Notes: generated by a model from the letters alone, not told the origin. A DNA stretch of 64,000 nucleotides from Methanococcoides orientis (GCF_021184045.1 NZ_CP073710.1:2242685-2306684), one strand, 5' to 3'. Shown: positions 17,655 to 27,140, numbered from the stretch's first letter. Numbers and translations: made by a program.

Positions 17655-18775
17655 GCGTTGTTGATTCCGTTGCAGAAGCACTCTCAGGTATACTGATCGA
17701 GTCATGGCATATCTTTGCCGAAGCTGCTCCTTACCTGTTACTGGGTTTTGGTATAGCAGGTTTATTGCATGTTTTTGTTCCGGATGATAAAGTAATGCAG
17801 TATCTGGGCAGCTCTGCAGGAAAGTTCAGGTCTGTTCTCAACGCATCTATTTTAGGGGTGCCTCTGCCACTATGCTCTTGCGGGGTCGTGCCTGCTGCAC
17901 TATCTCTTCGGAACAGGGGTGCTACAAAAGGTGCAACTCTCTCATTCCTGATCTCGACCCCGCAGACAGGGGTGGATTCCATTGCTATAACCTATGCCCT
18001 TCTTGATCCAATAATGACAGTCTTCAGGCCGGTGGCAACATTTGCTACTGCTGTTGTCGCGGGCGTGACCGAGAATATATTGAACTTTTCAAAGGAAGTG
18101 CCTGGTAAGGTTCCACTATCTAAAAGTGCAGTACCATTAGCGGTGCTTCCAATGACCTCTGCCACGCCAGATGCATGTGGATGTGGTTCATGTGGTGGTC
18201 CTGATGAAGAAGCTGGGAATTTTGTGCAGAAAGTGAGGTCTGGCGTAAAGTATGCTTACATTGAATTACTTGGAGATATCGGTTTCTGGCTTATTGTCGG
18301 GGTCGTAATTGCAGGTATTATCTCTTACTTCGTACCAGCAAACATGGTGGGCAGCTATCTTGGTGGCGGAATTGGATCCATGTTGCTTGCTCTTGTTGTG
18401 GGGATACCACTTTACATCTGTGCAACTGCTTCCACTCCACTTGCAGCGGTTCTTATCTTAAAAGGGATGAGTCCCGGTGCTGCATTCGTGTTCCTGCTTG
18501 CAGGGCCGGCTACTAACGCAGCCACGATCACCATGGTACTGAAATTCCTTGGTAAAAGGACCACTGTAGTTTATCTTGCATCGATAGCATTGTGTGCAAT
18601 TATCAGTGGACTCGTTCTCGATCAGATATACTCAAGTCTGGGCATCGATGCACTTTCAATAGCAGGAAGTGCCAGTGAGATCATGCCCGATGAAGTAAAG
18701 AACGTTTTTGCAGTATTGCTACTACCATTGTTGGTGTATGGCATGTACAGTAGAAAAAAGTGCGTTGATAAATAA
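17642..18775 (+). CDS. Permease of the SO_0444/UPF0718 family, probable metal or metalloid exporter
   Basis: 377 residues with about 9-10 membrane segments in two similar halves. The first half has GVPLPLCSCGVVPAALSLRN, the second GIPLYICATASTPLAAVLI, both signatures of this permease family. A central cytoplasmic loop contains CGCGSCGG, a probable metal-binding site. GTG 17642 is the start, inside arsR, so expression is coupled. Export of arsenic, copper or zinc is suggested by the partner regulator; the ion is not known. Confidence 0.85.
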   Translation: MCILSVVDSVAEALSGILIESWHIFAEAAPYLLLGFGIAGLLHVFVPDDKVMQYLGSSAGKFRSVLNASILGVPLPLCSCGVVPAALSLRNRGATKGATLSFLISTPQTGVDSIAITYALLDPIMTVFRPVATFATAVVAGVTENILNFSKEVPGKVPLSKSAVPLAVLPMTSATPDACGCGSCGGPDEEAGNFVQKVRSGVKYAYIELLGDIGFWLIVGVVIAGIISYFVPANMVGSYLGGGIGSMLLALVVGIPLYICATASTPLAAVLILKGMSPGAAFVFLLAGPATNAATITMVLKFLGKRTTVVYLASIALCAIISGLVLDQIYSSLGIDALSIAGSASEIMPDEVKNVFAVLLLPLLVYGMYSRKKCVDK

Positions 18776-19198
18776 TGCTATAATGCTATCTGTTTCAATG
18801 GTTCTTATTGTGCCTGTGATCAGATAACATGTTTCGCATACGCTCTTTGAAACCGTCGATGATAACATCACCAATTTCGTTATCATCGAGCATCATACGG
18901 TTATTGACCATTGTGTGATCATCGACAGCATCCTCTTTTTCTTCAGATATCGGGATGGCAACAATTTTTCCGAAACTTTCAGGGTACTTTATGTGGTTGT
19001 TCTTCCATGAGAAATCGTGTTTTTTCATTCGAGTCACTTCCAACGTATATCTTGACGATATATCTTCAAGTTCGACTATGGTGTTATTGGTATATATAAG
19101 TCACGATTAGCAATTAATATATTTAGATGCCCATTCTTATATATCTTATTGCGAAATTCGCAGCATGGGTTCTATATTTTTAAATTGAAGTATTGACG
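18722..19198. repeat. Tandem duplication, copy 1 (477 bp)
   Basis: This unit runs from the last 54 bp of the permease gene through the first orphan small gene and its promoter. It is repeated directly at 19199. The first ~150 bp are about 93 percent identical by eye, and identity falls towards the far end. Confidence 0.85.
18795..19028 (-). CDS. Orphan small protein, copy 1 (77 aa)
   Basis: A hydrophilic, mixed-charge protein starting MKKHDFSWKNNHIKYPE and ending FKERMRNMLSDHRHNKNH. I recognise no family. ATG 19028 is preferred over an upstream in-frame TTG at 19043 because a GGAAGTGA stretch sits just before it. It is convergent with the permease gene and has its own minus-strand TATA (TTATATATACC). 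A paralogue lies in the next duplication unit. Confidence 0.6.
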   Translation of the reverse strand: MKKHDFSWKNNHIKYPESFGKIVAIPISEEKEDAVDDHTMVNNRMMLDDNEIGDVIIDGFKERMRNMLSDHRHNKNH

Positions 19199-19680
19199 CT
19201 ACCATTGTTGGTGTATGGTATGTACAGTAGAAAAAAGTGCGTTGAAAAATACTGCTATAATGCTATCTGTTTCAATGGTTCTGATTGTGCCTGTGATCGG
19301 ATAACATGTTTCGCATACGCTCTTTGAAAGTGTCGATGATCCCGTCACCAATTTCTTCATCACTGAGCACCTTATGATCATTGGTCATTGTGTGATCCTC
19401 GGCAGCATTCCTTTTTCCTTCATATATTGGGATTGCAATTATTTTTCCGAACCTTTCCGGATACTTTTTTTCTTCAAATACTGGCTTGGGAACTATTCTT
19501 CCGCACCTTTCCGGATACTCGATCTCGTTGTTTTTCCATGAGAAATCATCTTTTTTCATTCGAGTCACTTCCACCACATGACTTGACGATATATCCTCAT
19601 GTTTAACTATATAGTTATTGTTATATATGCATCACGAGTAATAATTAATATATTTAAAGATTCATTCTTTACTTATCTCA
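19199..19680. repeat. Tandem duplication, copy 2
   Basis: It starts with a 54-bp remnant of the permease tail (19199-19252, stop codon lost), then repeats the small gene and promoter. An extra 54 bp inside the gene accounts for its greater length. Similarity fades around 19660-19680. Confidence 0.8.
19272..19559 (-). CDS. Orphan small protein, copy 2 with internal repeat (95 aa)
   Basis: Paralogue of the preceding small gene. It contains an extra 18-residue block: YPERCGRIVPKPVFEEKK is followed directly by YPERFGKIIAIPIYEGKR. The N-terminus (MKKDDFSWKNNEIEYPE) and C-terminus (FKERMRNMLSDHRHNQNH) are conserved with copy 1. Conservation of frame in both copies suggests that a protein is made. 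ATG 19559 chosen as in copy 1. Function unknown. Confidence 0.6.
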   Translation of the reverse strand: MKKDDFSWKNNEIEYPERCGRIVPKPVFEEKKYPERFGKIIAIPIYEGKRNAAEDHTMTNDHKVLSDEEIGDGIIDTFKERMRNMLSDHRHNQNH

Positions 19681-20118
19681 TTTAGAAATTCTCAACGCTT
19701 GCCTCGACATTTCTAATGATATTGAATCAGCTGCAGGGGGTCATCAATTTCCTGGTCATTTTCAATTTTAAGTCCCTTGAAATTATAGAACTGAGAATAG
19801 GTGGAAGGCTGAATGGAAGATTGGATGGATGGACCTAATATGTTAAAATTTGAAGATTATCATTGTTGGATTCTCTTTTTTCCTACTTCCAATCCGATCA
19901 TCTATTCTTATAAATGGAAAGTTTAAATTATTTCTTGCCTTTTTTTCTGATTATTTATATTATGGACGTGTCGATTGATGTCGTTTTTAGAAGTTAACAG
20001 TGATAAATAAATACGATATCTTTATGTATAGGTCACCTTTTTAATCGATTAGTTAAAGGCCAGTTTGAAAGGCCAGCATTCAAATTGTTCATTTCATGAG
20101 ATAAAGGAGTTGTTTTGG
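19681..20118. other. Gene-poor AT-rich interval
   Basis: No supported gene. A minus-strand frame without start codon (about 19713-19850) looks like the end of a decayed gene. TTTAAATTATT (about 19921-19932) and TTATTTATATTATGG (about 19950-19964) could be promoter elements for the next gene. GGCCAGTTTGAAAGGCCAG (20058-20076) is a short direct repeat. Confidence 0.4.
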
Positions 20119-22050
20119 ATGAAATACAGTCTTGGTATAGACGCAGGTGGAACTTACACAGACGCAGTACTCCTGAGGGATTCGGATGAGGTTATCATTG
20201 CTTCTAACAAAGCACTTACAACATATCCTGATCCTCTGGAGGGCATAAGAAATGCGATCGATGGGATCGATGGGGAATATCTCAGGGACATTAAGGTTGT
20301 ATCCGTTTCAACCACACTTTCCACGAATAGTATTCTGGAAGGCACGGGTTTTCCTGTAGGTCTGATTCTTGTTGGAAACTATGAGGTAAATAAGGACCTT
20401 CCAACTGAACATTTTGCTCAGGTAAATGGTGGGCACAACTATAATGGTATAGAGTCATCACCTCTGGATGAGGATGCTGTAAAGGCCTTTGCAGAAGGTA
20501 TCAAAGACCGTGTTGCGGCATTTGCGGTTTCGTCCTATTTTAGTATTCGTAATCATGACCATGAACTAAGAGTAAAAGAGATCGTCAAGGAAACTACAGG
20601 GCTTCCTGTTGTATGTGCTCATGAGCTTTCACAGGACCTTGGAGCTTTCGAAAGGGCAGTTACTGCATTCTTTAATGCCCAGCTTATTCCTATCACTGAG
20701 AATTTCATGTCTACTGTGGAACAGTATATTGTTTCCAAAGGTGTGGATGCAAATGTTTTCATGCTCAAATGTGATGGTTCTGTCATTGGTATCAGAAGTG
20801 CCCTTGAAAAGCCGATCGAGTCTATATTCTCAGGCCCGGCGGGCAGTCTTGTGGGTGCATCTTTCCTGACCGGCAACGAGACCTGTGCGGTGATCGATGT
20901 GGGTGGGACGAGTACTGATATTTCTGTCATAAATGGCGGTGTTCCGGACATGAGTGAGTCAGGTGCTGTCGTGGGCGGCTGGAAGACAAGGGTCAAGGCC
21001 ATCAAGATGGAGACCTCTGCAATGGGGGGTGACAGTGATGTATGGGTCAAGGATAACCAGGTCAACATCGGGCCAAGGAGGGTGATCCCACTTTGTCGTG
21101 CTGCAGATCTTTATCCTGAATTCCTTGAGCAGCTTAAGACTAACCCCATGCCTTCTAAAGGATTGCTTGGCACGAATTTCCAGCCAACCAAGTTCTTCAT
21201 CAGGACCGGATATGACCCGATCGATATAACCGACATGGAAAAAGAGGTACTTGCCGCAATATCAGAAACCCCTACATCATTAAGGGAGATCAAGTATCGT
21301 CTGAAAAAGTATCCTTCAGCTAAACATATCGATCTTCTGCTTCAGAAACGCCTGATCCAGACCATCGGTTTTACACCTACAGATGCATTGCACGTGCTTG
21401 GTGACTATGAAGAGCACACTGTCGAGGCATCGGAAATAGGCGCAAAGTATCTTGGTTCCCTGTGCAAGAGGGATGCTCAGGAATTTGCTGCTTTTGTAAA
21501 ACAGGAATTTGCCAAGAACATGGCATCTGATCTCATGTCCTTCTTCCTGGAGGGTGTGCCCAAGAACGAGATCCGTAAGATATTTGACATCGAGTCCCCG
21601 ACAAAGTTCAAAGTAGAGATGCCTGTGGTCCTGATAGGCGGTCCTGTGGTTGCATATCTTGATAACCTCAAAGAGATACTTGATGCGGATATAGTGGTCC
21701 CTGAATTCTCGAATGTTGGTAATGCAGCGGGTGCGCTGGCAGCAAAAGGTATTCGCAGGGTGGATTTCCTTGTCAGGCCTGTTTCAATGGCAGCTCCTGA
21801 CTGGGAATTCTATGTTTTCTCTGAGAAAGGACGAATGAATTTCTATGAGTATGAAGAAGCTCTTGAATATGCCACGACGACAGGAAGGGAAACGATCATC
21901 CAGTATATGTCCGATGCAGGTCTGGATCCTGAACATGTAAAGGTTGATGTGGAGAAAGAAGAGATCATCCCTGACGGCTGGGACCACCCACTTGAAACAA
22001 GAATACGCGTTATGGGTGTTGGTGCCAGTCTTGTGGAAGAGGAGTGTTAA
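20119..22050 (+). CDS. Hydantoinase/oxoprolinase family protein (HyuA-like)
   Basis: A 643-residue protein of the ATP-dependent hydantoinase/5-oxoprolinase A family. The N-terminal GIDAGGTYTDAVL is the phosphate-binding motif of the actin-like fold, and VIDVGGTSTDISVI near residue 260 is the second. The C-terminal half contains GNAAGALAAKG. It normally hydrolyses a cyclic amide with ATP; the substrate here is unknown and no HyuB partner is adjacent. ATG 20119 is chosen over an upstream in-frame ATG at 20065 because GGAG lies 10 nt before it and homology starts there. Confidence 0.88.
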   Translation: MKYSLGIDAGGTYTDAVLLRDSDEVIIASNKALTTYPDPLEGIRNAIDGIDGEYLRDIKVVSVSTTLSTNSILEGTGFPVGLILVGNYEVNKDLPTEHFAQVNGGHNYNGIESSPLDEDAVKAFAEGIKDRVAAFAVSSYFSIRNHDHELRVKEIVKETTGLPVVCAHELSQDLGAFERAVTAFFNAQLIPITENFMSTVEQYIVSKGVDANVFMLKCDGSVIGIRSALEKPIESIFSGPAGSLVGASFLTGNETCAVIDVGGTSTDISVINGGVPDMSESGAVVGGWKTRVKAIKMETSAMGGDSDVWVKDNQVNIGPRRVIPLCRAADLYPEFLEQLKTNPMPSKGLLGTNFQPTKFFIRTGYDPIDITDMEKEVLAAISETPTSLREIKYRLKKYPSAKHIDLLLQKRLIQTIGFTPTDALHVLGDYEEHTVEASEIGAKYLGSLCKRDAQEFAAFVKQEFAKNMASDLMSFFLEGVPKNEIRKIFDIESPTKFKVEMPVVLIGGPVVAYLDNLKEILDADIVVPEFSNVGNAAGALAAKGIRRVDFLVRPVSMAAPDWEFYVFSEKGRMNFYEYEEALEYATTTGRETIIQYMSDAGLDPEHVKVDVEKEEIIPDGWDHPLETRIRVMGVGASLVEEEC

Positions 22051-22228
22051 TTAATACAATATCTCTCCTTTTTCTTCCCATTTTTGTCTTTGTCTTTTCC
22101 TTTTTCTGTTTCTATTTTTCTGTTTTTGTCAGATGGTTTAATTTCCCACTCTCTTATAAAAATTGAAATAGCTGTAAGTTCAATCTTTATATGATAATTT
22201 CTTCTGTGCAGTGTGGGGTGTATGCTGG

Positions 22229-22375
22229 ATGAAATTGTGTTACAAGAAAAATAAAGGTGACAGGGTAACCTGTCCGACAGTGGGCTTGATCTCGATACTG
22301 GTATTTGTGATACTGAGTATTTTGATCTATGAATTTGTAATAGTCAGGTTGATCCAGACTATCTCTGGTTCCTGA
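22229..22375 (+). CDS. Possible small single-span membrane protein (48 aa)
   Basis: ATG 22229 lies about 8 nt after GGGGTG. The product has a basic N-terminus (MKLCYKKNKGDR), then a long hydrophobic helix (GLISILVFVILSILIYEFVI) and a short tail. TATA-like CTTTATATGA is found about 40 bp upstream. The topology pattern is that of a real small membrane protein, but no family is recognised. Confidence 0.45.
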   Translation: MKLCYKKNKGDRVTCPTVGLISILVFVILSILIYEFVIVRLIQTISGS

Positions 22376-22442
22376 GTATTACAAGTGGCCTTTGAAGAAG
22401 GTATGCTATATCAGCTATATCAAAAAGAGCAGAGCTTAGTTC

Positions 22443-22625
22443 TCACTCTGTGGTCTCTGCACTGTTCATCTTGTTCCTTTCATAATTGACTATTCTGCGA
22501 ACTACCAGCTTTTTCTTTCCCATCCACATGTTCGGTTCTTCCGGATAGTTCTCTTTTGCATAGTTGTAGATTTCGTCAGTTGTCATGTTTGAAAGTTTAT
22601 TTTCCAGTTCCAGGAGATGTTTCAT
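22443..22625 (-). CDS. Small hypothetical protein (60 aa)
   Basis: MKHLLELENKLSNMTTDEIY continues into a soluble, helical, basic protein. GAGGGG stands 8 nt before the ATG, a strong ribosome site, which makes coding likely. It is convergent with the 48-aa membrane ORF. No family recognised. Confidence 0.55.
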   Translation of the reverse strand: MKHLLELENKLSNMTTDEIYNYAKENYPEEPNMWMGKKKLVVRRIVNYERNKMNSAETTE

Positions 22626-22791
22626 TGGCTTAGCCCCCTCATTTTATCTTAATCTCATTAGATGTTATGTATTTATCTTTTTTGGTATTTTTATTTCATA
22701 TTTGAGCGATTTAATTTTGGATAGAAATGATTATGAATTGAAACGTCTATTATGTATCAAAAATAGCTGAAAGAAATTTGAAGGTACCAAT

Positions 22792-23931
22792 ATGACCAAT
22801 AATAATTTTGAGCCAATACCAAGTTCATTAATGTTTAAGAGCCTGCTTGACAAGGACACTATTATAATGACCGCTAACCCGAGGATAGCACTTGTCATGA
22901 AAGGCATTATGCGCGCTGCTAAGGACATGGATGCACCGCTCATCTTCGAGCTTGCAAGGTCCGAGTGTAATCTTGAAGGTGGATATGCCGGATTGAAGCC
23001 ATCAGACCTTTCAAGGATGGCAAGAGAGGCAGCAAAGGAAGTCGGTTTTGATATGTGGGCTTTGCATGCTGATCACATCGGTATCAAGAAAGGGGATGAT
23101 GGGGATATTGAATCTACAAAGGCCCTTGTAAGCGGACAGATCGATGCAGGATTCACATCATTTGCAATTGACGCATCCCATCTGTTCAACTTCCAGGGTG
23201 GCAACCTGCGCGAAGAGCTTGCTGACAATATCGATGCAACCACAAAGATCGGTCTTCACATCAAGGAGAACATGGGGGACAAGGGATATGGTCTTGAAGT
23301 AGAGGTTGGCGAGATCGGCAGGGAAGATGAGCACGGAAGGGTACTTACCAGTCCGGAAGAGGCAGTTACATTCATCAAGGCATTGAACGAGAATGGTGTC
23401 TTCCCTCACTTTTTGGCAATCGCCAATGGAAGTGCACACGGAAATACCTATGATGCCAGCGGAAATCTTATTGAACAGGTGTCCATCGATATCGATCAGA
23501 CAATTGCAGTTGCACAGGCACTGAAGGACAACAACCTGGATGTGAGGATCGCACAGCACGGTATTACAGGTACCCCACGTGATCTGATCCACAACAATTT
23601 CCCTCACGGCGACATCGTCAAAGGAAATGTGGCAACTTTCTATCAGAACATCGTCTGGGACATATTCAAGGTCTACGAACCTGAACTCTATCAGGATATC
23701 CGTAACTGGACCATTGAGACCTATAAGGAAAAAGCACCTGGTAAGAACGACACTGAGATATTCGGCAAGTTCAGCAAGTTTGCAGTCAAGCAGTTCTTTG
23801 ACAGGATATACTCTGTGTCCGATGACACAAAAGCTGCAATTGACGCAATGTGCTACGCTGAGACCCTTCTGTTCATTAAGGCATTCAAAGGGGAAGGTAC
23901 TGCCCAGATGGTCAGGGACTCGATTAACTAA
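22792..23931 (+). CDS. fba: Class II fructose-bisphosphate aldolase family protein
   Basis: A 379-residue TIM barrel with metal-ligand motif ALHADHIG near residue 102, a second histidine motif AIANGSAHGNTYD, and AQHGITGTP near residue 264. The class II enzymes cleave or form fructose 1,6-bisphosphate using a divalent metal. In a methanogen the expected direction is gluconeogenic. The N-terminal SLMFKSLLDKDTIIMTANPR differs from bacterial Fba, so a related ketose-bisphosphate substrate remains possible. Monocistronic, with a strong terminator. Confidence 0.8.
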   Translation: MTNNNFEPIPSSLMFKSLLDKDTIIMTANPRIALVMKGIMRAAKDMDAPLIFELARSECNLEGGYAGLKPSDLSRMAREAAKEVGFDMWALHADHIGIKKGDDGDIESTKALVSGQIDAGFTSFAIDASHLFNFQGGNLREELADNIDATTKIGLHIKENMGDKGYGLEVEVGEIGREDEHGRVLTSPEEAVTFIKALNENGVFPHFLAIANGSAHGNTYDASGNLIEQVSIDIDQTIAVAQALKDNNLDVRIAQHGITGTPRDLIHNNFPHGDIVKGNVATFYQNIVWDIFKVYEPELYQDIRNWTIETYKEKAPGKNDTEIFGKFSKFAVKQFFDRIYSVSDDTKAAIDAMCYAETLLFIKAFKGEGTAQMVRDSIN

Positions 23932-23940
23932 GTTTTAATT

Positions 23941-23972
23941 GCCGGATCTTTGATATCCGGCATCTGTTTTTT
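23941..23972 (+). terminator. Terminator of aldolase gene
   Basis: 7-bp stem GCCGGAT/ATCCGGC, loop CTTTGAT, then six T within 5 nt of the stem. Confidence 0.75.
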
Positions 23973-24009
23973 CTGGTCAAAAATAAATATCTGCTTTTAC
24001 GCTGTTCTC

Positions 24010-25173
24010 TCACTCGTAACGCAATGCATCGAGGGGTCTCATATTCGATGCTTTCCATGCAGGGTACATTCCGCCAATAAGGCTTGTAGCAACACCGAAT
24101 AGGATTCCCTCAAGTATGTAGAGTAATGTTGATAATGAGAACAGGTATGATGTATTCTTTACCACCAGTGAAAGTATTAGATATCCTGCTCCGATGGTAA
24201 ACAAACCTCCGATAAGGCTTGCAGCAATTCCCAGAAGCAGAGCTTCCAGAAGGAACATTGTGAGCACGTCCTTTCGTGAGGCTCCGACTGCTTTCATCAC
24301 ACCGATCTCTTTGGTGCGTTCCATTGTGGACATGAGCATGACGTTCAATATGCTGACACCTGCTACTATTAGTGAGATCGAACCTATCCCCATGAGGAAA
24401 AGGGAAATGGACTTGAATGCTTCATTGATGCTCTCAAGGATAATATTGGTCGCGAAAACGGTTATTACTTCTTCTTTCCTGTTCAGAAGATTTTCAATAT
24501 CTTCTTTTATGTCATCAACCTTGTCAAGTTCCTCTGCCCGGACGACGACAAAATCATATTCATCCCCCTCTTCAGGGTACATCTTTTCATACATCTGAAC
24601 CGATGTGAACACGCCTGTATCTGCATTGATATCGAATCCCATTCCGCGCTCTTTCAGGATGCCTATTACTCTGAGCCTTGAATCTCCTATTTCTATCTTG
24701 CTCCCGGTCTTCAGGTCAAGGGTATCAGCAATGGAGGCTCCGATCACACAATCCGTGGAGCCGGATTTGAAGAACTGTCCGTCTTCCACCTCTACCAGCT
24801 TTTCCAGGTCCTCTCGTTCGATGCTATAGATGGACCCAAAGGTATAGCTGTTCTTGTATTCGACCCGGTCTCCTGTTGAATAGGCAGGGATTATGGCATC
24901 TATGCCGTCCACCTTTTTCATTTGGCTGATCTGCTTTTCGGTAACCCCGTCCTCTCCAGGTGCAGGGTATATGAGAAGTTTGTCTCCAATGTCCCCGAAT
25001 GAATCGGTGACCGACATTTTCAGGCTGTTCCCGAGTATCCCCATGGATGAGATGGCAATGACGCCAATGATTATACCTATGGCTGCAAGTACTGTCCGGA
25101 AGGTCTGACGCTTGAGATTTCTCTTTGCAAGTTGCAGGTACATGTTGCTCTGTATATCTTCAATAGATATCAT
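24010..25173 (-). CDS. ABC transporter permease, FtsX/MacB type
   Basis: 387 residues: an N-terminal helix after LAKRNLKRQTFRTVLAAIGIIIG, a large extracellular MacB-like periplasmic-core domain, and three C-terminal helices including the FtsX signature (ERTKEIGVMKAVGASRKDVLTMF). It should export or extract a substrate at the membrane by mechanotransmission together with the adjacent ATPase, which it overlaps by 14 bp. It is the last gene of a four-gene operon. Confidence 0.9.
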   Translation of the reverse strand: MISIEDIQSNMYLQLAKRNLKRQTFRTVLAAIGIIIGVIAISSMGILGNSLKMSVTDSFGDIGDKLLIYPAPGEDGVTEKQISQMKKVDGIDAIIPAYSTGDRVEYKNSYTFGSIYSIEREDLEKLVEVEDGQFFKSGSTDCVIGASIADTLDLKTGSKIEIGDSRLRVIGILKERGMGFDINADTGVFTSVQMYEKMYPEEGDEYDFVVVRAEELDKVDDIKEDIENLLNRKEEVITVFATNIILESINEAFKSISLFLMGIGSISLIVAGVSILNVMLMSTMERTKEIGVMKAVGASRKDVLTMFLLEALLLGIAASLIGGLFTIGAGYLILSLVVKNTSYLFSLSTLLYILEGILFGVATSLIGGMYPAWKASNMRPLDALRYE

Positions 25174-25846
25174 CGGAAACCTCTCCGTCCATTAGTACGA
25201 TGGTCTTATTGGAGTATTCAGTAAGTTTATGGTCGTGGGTGACAACTATCAAGGTAGTGCCTTCTTCATTTAGCCGGACCAGCAACTCCATGATACTCTT
25301 CCCGGTTTTTGAATCAAGGTTTCCGGTAGGTTCATCAGCAAGAAGTATCGGTGGCTCATTTGCAAGGGCACGGGCAATAGCAACTCTCTGTTGCTGTCCT
25401 CCCGATAGCTCGTTCGGGCGATGGGATGCGTATTCCGGATCAAGCTGTGCCTGTTCCAGTGCATGCATGGCCCGCTTTTTTCGCAGGGTTGGTGTGATCC
25501 TGCTGAATATCATGGGAATCTCAACATTCTCGATCGCAGTCAGGGTTGGGATCAGGTTGAACTGCTGGAAGATGAAGCCTATATTGTCCCTGCGGATGGC
25601 TGTAAGCTTGTCATCATCAAGTTTGGTTATATTCGTTCCATTGATCTTGACTTTACCTGATGTGGGTGTGTCAAGACAGCCTACCATGTTAAGAAGTGTG
25701 GATTTTCCTGAACCGGATGATCCCATTATTGTGACAAAATCTCCTTTTTCAATGGATATGTTGACTCCATTGAGTGCATGTATCTCACTTGTTCCCAGGG
25801 TATAGATCTTCCTGACATTTTGTAACTGGACTATCGGATCGGACAT
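25160..25846 (-). CDS. ABC transporter ATPase, LolD/MacB type
   Basis: 228 residues from ATG 25846, placed after GGGGAACCT; a longer in-frame extension upstream lies inside the preceding gene and is not homologous. Walker A GSSGSGKST, Q-loop FIFQQFNLIPTLT, signature LSGGQQQRVAIARAL, Walker B ILLADEPTGNLD and the H-loop THDH are intact. It drives the permease gene that follows. Confidence 0.93.
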   Translation of the reverse strand: MSDPIVQLQNVRKIYTLGTSEIHALNGVNISIEKGDFVTIMGSSGSGKSTLLNMVGCLDTPTSGKVKINGTNITKLDDDKLTAIRRDNIGFIFQQFNLIPTLTAIENVEIPMIFSRITPTLRKKRAMHALEQAQLDPEYASHRPNELSGGQQQRVAIARALANEPPILLADEPTGNLDSKTGKSIMELLVRLNEEGTTLIVVTHDHKLTEYSNKTIVLMDGEVSDDIY

Positions 25847-25856
25847 AGGTTCCCCA

Positions 25857-27140
25857 TCATTCTTCGATTTCATCAGCTTCGTCTTCATCGAACCCGTCTT
25901 CGTTCTCATCGTCCGGTTCTTCCTGTTCTGCTGTCTCGCGTTTCTTCCAGGTGTAGACGATGACTCCGGCAATTGCAATGGTTATGATCCCGATGACTCC
26001 CCACATCCATATGGGGGTTTCCTGCTCTCCGCCTTCTGGGGCTGAAGCACTTTCAAGATCAATGTAGCCTGTCACAGATGAATATACGTTGTCTGTGTCA
26101 CGGAATTCGATAAGGATGGGTATTTCTTTGACATCAGGGGTCAGGATGCGTGCAGATAGTTCGAAACTGCTAAAATCATCTGCTTCCAGTGTGCCTACGA
26201 AGTAGTTCGCATAAGGCTGCATGGGTGTGATATTTTCTGATTCAGCAATAGACACCAGTACGTTCTTTGCATCGGTCGTACCGAAATTATTGATATCTCC
26301 AATAAGTGAATACCTGTTCCCGCTCTTTGTCACTTCAATACCGGTGAAGATCAATGATGGCTGGCTTACTACGTTTATTTCTGTATCTTCATTTCCGGAA
26401 ATATGGTAGTTATCGCCATTGAAAAATGAGGCTGTGAACGAGATGTTCTTCGTTCCGCTTGAAGATGCCATGGTGTTGAGAGTGATATCCACTGTAGTCT
26501 TATCGCTTGCAGGTATGGTTCCCACGAAGATCTCTGCAGGATTGAAATAAACATTTTCTCCTTCGGCTTTGATTATGACATTGTTAACATCATTTGGCCT
26601 TGTGTTGATGATATCCAGTTCTATTGTTGATATCTCGTTCATCACCGTTGTTGGCATTGTTGTCATTATAAGCCTTAAGTTCCTGCCATCGATCTTGACT
26701 GGGATGTTGTAGTTAAGATCGTTCATGTCACTGCCACCCACAAGTTCCATGGTAAGGAAGTGGACGCCATTCTCTGCTGTTTCCTTTGCACGTATGTTGA
26801 ATGCCAGCTTTATGGTGTCTCGGGGTCCCAGAAGGCCGATATCCGTATGCTCTTTATTGAGGATCTCGATATCGTCGTTACCTCCAAGTGCTATACTGGC
26901 AATGTAAGCGTTCATGTCAAAGGTCTTCTTATCTTCCTGTACATAGATCTCTCCATTTGCCATATTTTCTATGGATATGGTGATGGTTCCGGTATCTCCG
27001 GGCATGAGGACCGCAGGTTCCATGGAATAGTCTACGACCACGGTTGGGCGTATGTCAGTATCGGCTGCTACAGGGGCAGTAAGTGCCAGGAGCATTACCA
27101 TTGCTATGCTTATAATGGCCTTTAGTGTCACTTTATGCAC
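25857..27140 (-). CDS. Secreted S-layer-like accessory protein (COG1361 type), membrane-anchored
   Basis: 427 residues with an N-terminal signal peptide (cleavage near VAADTD), several beta-sandwich domains of the CARDB/NEW3 kind, a C-terminal membrane helix (WMWGVIGIITIAIAGVIVYTW) and a very acidic cytoplasmic tail. In archaea such proteins are found beside MacB-like ABC pairs, as here. It could bind the exported substrate outside the cell. It overlaps the upstream Yip1-like gene by 8 bp. Confidence 0.8.
   Translation of the reverse strand: MHKVTLKAIISIAMVMLLALTAPVAADTDIRPTVVVDYSMEPAVLMPGDTGTITISIENMANGEIYVQEDKKTFDMNAYIASIALGGNDDIEILNKEHTDIGLLGPRDTIKLAFNIRAKETAENGVHFLTMELVGGSDMNDLNYNIPVKIDGRNLRLIMTTMPTTVMNEISTIELDIINTRPNDVNNVIIKAEGENVYFNPAEIFVGTIPASDKTTVDITLNTMASSSGTKNISFTASFFNGDNYHISGNEDTEINVVSQPSLIFTGIEVTKSGNRYSLIGDINNFGTTDAKNVLVSIAESENITPMQPYANYFVGTLEADDFSSFELSARILTPDVKEIPILIEFRDTDNVYSSVTGYIDLESASAPEGGEQETPIWMWGVIGIITIAIAGVIVYTWKKRETAEQEEPDDENEDGFDEDEADEIEE

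Noticed and set aside
19692-19850. Minus-strand frame containing FKGLKIENDQEIDDPLQL
   Set aside because: No start codon; begins after a stop. Possibly the tail of a decayed gene, but too little remains to support it.
25847-25978. 44-residue N-terminal extension of the LolD-type ATPase
   Set aside because: Lies in the end of the preceding gene, very basic, not part of the ABC domain; ATG 25846 has a ribosome site.
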